A stretch of 64,000 nucleotides of DNA from Verrucomicrobiales bacterium. GTDB taxonomy: Bacteria; Verrucomicrobiota; Verrucomicrobiia; Limisphaerales; UBA9464. The notes under the pieces were generated by a model. It was given only the letters and a program-made list of their open reading frames with translations, did no database searches and had not been told where the DNA came from. The stretch covers positions 62,001-126,000 of the forward strand of contig JAIYBC010000025.1 of assembly GCA_027488845.1 (NCBI GenBank). The letters are read 5' to 3'. A program made the translations under genes and the position numbers. Below are positions 62,640 to 64,000 of this stretch, one piece after another (the stretch's first letter is position 1; each line of letters begins with the position of its first letter).

Positions 62640-62690
62640 TAATCACAGCAACTAAGAGTTGGAGGCGAGGGTCGGAATCGAACCGACGAA
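62640..62690. other. Probable attachment site (tRNA-Cys 3' end)
   Basis: The element side of the tRNA 3' end (around 62650-62690, including the T-arm) is the inferred att core, because the integrase gene abuts it. A direct repeat of this segment should occur at the unseen left end of the element. Confidence 0.45.
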
Positions 62691-62734
62691 TGCAGCTTTT
62701 GCAGAGCCGTGCCTTACCACTTGGCTACCCCGCC
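62660..62734 (-). tRNA. tRNA-Cys(GCA)
   Basis: 75 nt with encoded CCA. The acceptor stem GGCGGGG pairs with CCTCGCC (one G-U), and the discriminator base is U, as in tRNA-Cys. The anticodon stem CGGCT/AGCTG encloses the loop CTGCAAA with anticodon GCA. The T-arm contains GGTTCGATTCC. It is intact and serves as the integration target. Confidence 0.95.
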
Positions 62735-62969
62735 GCTCCAGAGCGATCCAATTAACGAGAGGATGGCCCGACCTGCAAGCAGGGTTTTTCTCGGCTGGCC
62801 GACGCGCGTGGCCGGTGGGCCGTCGAGGGACGCAGTCGGAACATCGGCCGGCGTCATGGCCGGCCTCGCTTCGATCGGTCACCCGAGACGACCGGCGACG
62901 GACCATGGACCCACGGACAAAAGGCACGCCGCCCTGTGTCCTCCGCGCCTCCGTGGCCAAAAGCAGGCC

Positions 62970-63653
62970 CTACTGGACGACACGGAACAGCTTCGAGGCG
63001 GAGTCGACGGGCAACGTTGCCGTGAATCCGTTGAAGATCCGGGTCACTGCAGTCCAAGTACCGGCACCCAAGGCGGGGCGTGACTGGATTGCCAGGCCGC
63101 TTGGGAACGAAACCGCATCGCAGTTCAGGAACAGCCGGAACTGCCCGGTACCCGGATCGACTTCCGCCCGAAGCCGGATCGTCGTGTCCCCGGCGGAAAT
63201 GGGTTGGCCGGGATCCGGATTGTAGAAGACGCGGCTGGGCCAGCCGCCGGAGGCGAAGGAGGGCCGGCCCTGGAAGAGCGGGTTGGTGAGCTCCGTCCAG
63301 CCGTAGTGGACGCCCCGGCGTCCTTGGAAACGCAGACCGATTAGGCCGGTCGCGCTGATGCTGTCGCCCCAACCCGTGTCGGGTCCAACGACGGCTCCCA
63401 CGGACAAGGCGCTGGTGATGGCGTTCGTGGGATACCGCGTGGTGATCGCCTGGAAGGACGCGAAGAGCCCGCCTCCGAACGGGGGCGGTGCTCCGAAGGT
63501 GACCCCCTGGAACTCCGCCGTGGCATCGGCGTCCAGGTCCAGGCTCGGACCGGAGGCGAGGGCATGGACTCCGGGGAACAGGCCCGCCATGAGCAGGACT
63601 CCCAGGATGACGACGCGAGGATGCCGGCTGGTACGCACCGCGGGGATCTTCAT
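62970..63653 (-). CDS. Secreted hypothetical protein (chromosomal side)
   Basis: 227 residues. The signal peptide (VVILGVLLMAGLFPGVHALA) precedes a beta-rich domain (LDLDADATAEFQG, ISATGLIGLRFQGRRGVHYGWTEL) and a C-terminal SRPALGAGTWTAVT...LFRVVQ ending. Such short secreted beta proteins with that ending are common in Verrucomicrobiota-like genomes (impression, not checked). It lies outside the element. Confidence 0.65.
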   Translation of the reverse strand: MKIPAVRTSRHPRVVILGVLLMAGLFPGVHALASGPSLDLDADATAEFQGVTFGAPPPFGGGLFASFQAITTRYPTNAITSALSVGAVVGPDTGWGDSISATGLIGLRFQGRRGVHYGWTELTNPLFQGRPSFASGGWPSRVFYNPDPGQPISAGDTTIRLRAEVDPGTGQFRLFLNCDAVSFPSGLAIQSRPALGAGTWTAVTRIFNGFTATLPVDSASKLFRVVQ

Positions 63654-63747
63654 GGGATTGGACGCTGTTGAACCGGCCTCGGGAAGTCAACGGGTCCCAC
63701 TGGCGACGGACCGACACGGCCCTGTGCCAAAGGTGCAGACGGGATCG

Positions 63748-63852
63748 GCACGCGGAGACGCGGAGAACGCGGAGGAATGGGAACACGATCCGAGGAAGAC
63801 TTTGGAGATCGTCGGTCTTCTCTCCGTGGCCTCCGCGCCTCCGCGTGCACTT
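63748..63852. repeat. Dispersed CGGAG-rich inverted repeat pair
   Basis: CACGCGGAGACGCGGAGAAC on one side and the reverse-complementary TCCGCGCCTCCGCGTGCA-like sequence on the other flank about 65 bp, forming a long imperfect palindrome. A related CTCCGCGCCTCCGTGGCC lies at about 62939-62956 beyond the other end of the 62970 gene. These resemble genome-wide dispersed repeats. The rest of 63654-64000 shows no supported gene. Confidence 0.6.
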
Positions 63853-64000
63853 CCCCTTGAACGGCGGCAGGACGACCAACTCAGGTCGGTTCTCTTCAGC
63901 AGAACACCCAGATGGGTCAGTGTCGGTTCTCCGCGTGTCGGTGTGAGATCCGTCTTCGCTCCATCTGGATCGTTCCGACTCAGGGACACCCCCTTTCCGC

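Larger units (their letters stand above)
1..62663. mobile_element. Integrated mobilisable/conjugative element with plasmid-type rep/par module
   Basis: Everything left of the tRNA-Cys gene reads as one accessory element: relaxase, coupling protein, rep/par, metal-resistance cargo, toxin-antitoxin pair and, at the extreme right, a tyrosine recombinase facing away from the tRNA 3' end. That arrangement is typical of elements integrated at the 3' end of a tRNA gene. The right boundary is inferred to lie in the tRNA 3' end; the left boundary is outside the window. No VirB/Tra mating-channel genes are seen, so self-transmissibility cannot be judged. Confidence 0.75.

Overview
This window is most likely from a Verrucomicrobiota-like Gram-negative bacterium. 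That rests on high GC, a lamin-tail secreted protein and the style of the heavy-metal RND operons; it is an inference, because no rRNA or other phylogenetic marker is present. About 62.6 kb of it looks like one mobile element integrated into a tRNA-Cys(GCA) gene at 62660-62734. A tyrosine recombinase lies beside the tRNA 3' end. Only about the last 1.3 kb is ordinary chromosome. The left end of the element, with the rest of its relaxase, runs off the window.

Layout. 1-2.1 kb: MobF relaxase (truncated by the window edge) with a candidate oriT upstream. 2.7-6.9 kb: small accessory genes whose starts are each preceded by one of four copies of a ~450 bp structured repeat. 6.9-12 kb: coiled-coil membrane protein, TraD/VirD4-like coupling protein, its zinc-ribbon membrane partner and two small DNA-binding-type proteins. 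12.1-16.6 kb: ECF-like sigma factor, phage-type adenine methylase, replication initiator, iteron-like origin and ParA with a small partner. 16.8-25.7 kb: Zn/Cd/Co-type resistance operon (TolC, short adaptor, P-type ATPase, CzcA-type RND, periplasmic proteins). 26.1-27.2 kb: gene-free, hairpin-dense region, the best candidate for a large structured RNA, followed by an unrecognised conserved-looking ORF and a cytidylate-kinase-like gene. 28.9-31.8 kb: RadC, DUF932 protein and a secreted protein. 32-39.4 kb: second RND metal-efflux operon. 39.6-45.8 kb: plasmid-type small proteins and a 1704-residue methylase-helicase (DarB-like) with a second gene nested in another frame. 46-48.4 kb: decayed segment (PepSY protein, frameshifted response regulator, truncated lamin-tail gene). 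48.6-57.9 kb: CusRS-like two-component system and a third RND operon headed by an LTA-synthase-type sulfatase. Perfect CusR-type palindromes (ATGACA-N4-TGTCAT) lie upstream of both units. 58.2-59 kb: pseudogene debris. 59.1-61.3 kb: small genes and a HEPN/MNT toxin-antitoxin pair. 61.4-62.5 kb: integrase.

How it works together: relaxase, coupling protein and accessory proteins would mobilise the element. No mating-pair-formation genes are in view, so it is either mobilisable or has its T4SS outside the window. Rep, iterons and ParA suggest a plasmid ancestor or a replicating excised form. The integrase/tRNA pair anchors it in the chromosome. The cargo is mostly metal resistance (three HME-RND systems and one P-type ATPase). 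The most novel-looking parts are the 26.1-27.2 kb RNA candidate with its ORF, the repeated covarying leader, and the CusR-box operon containing a phosphoglycerol-transferase-like enzyme.
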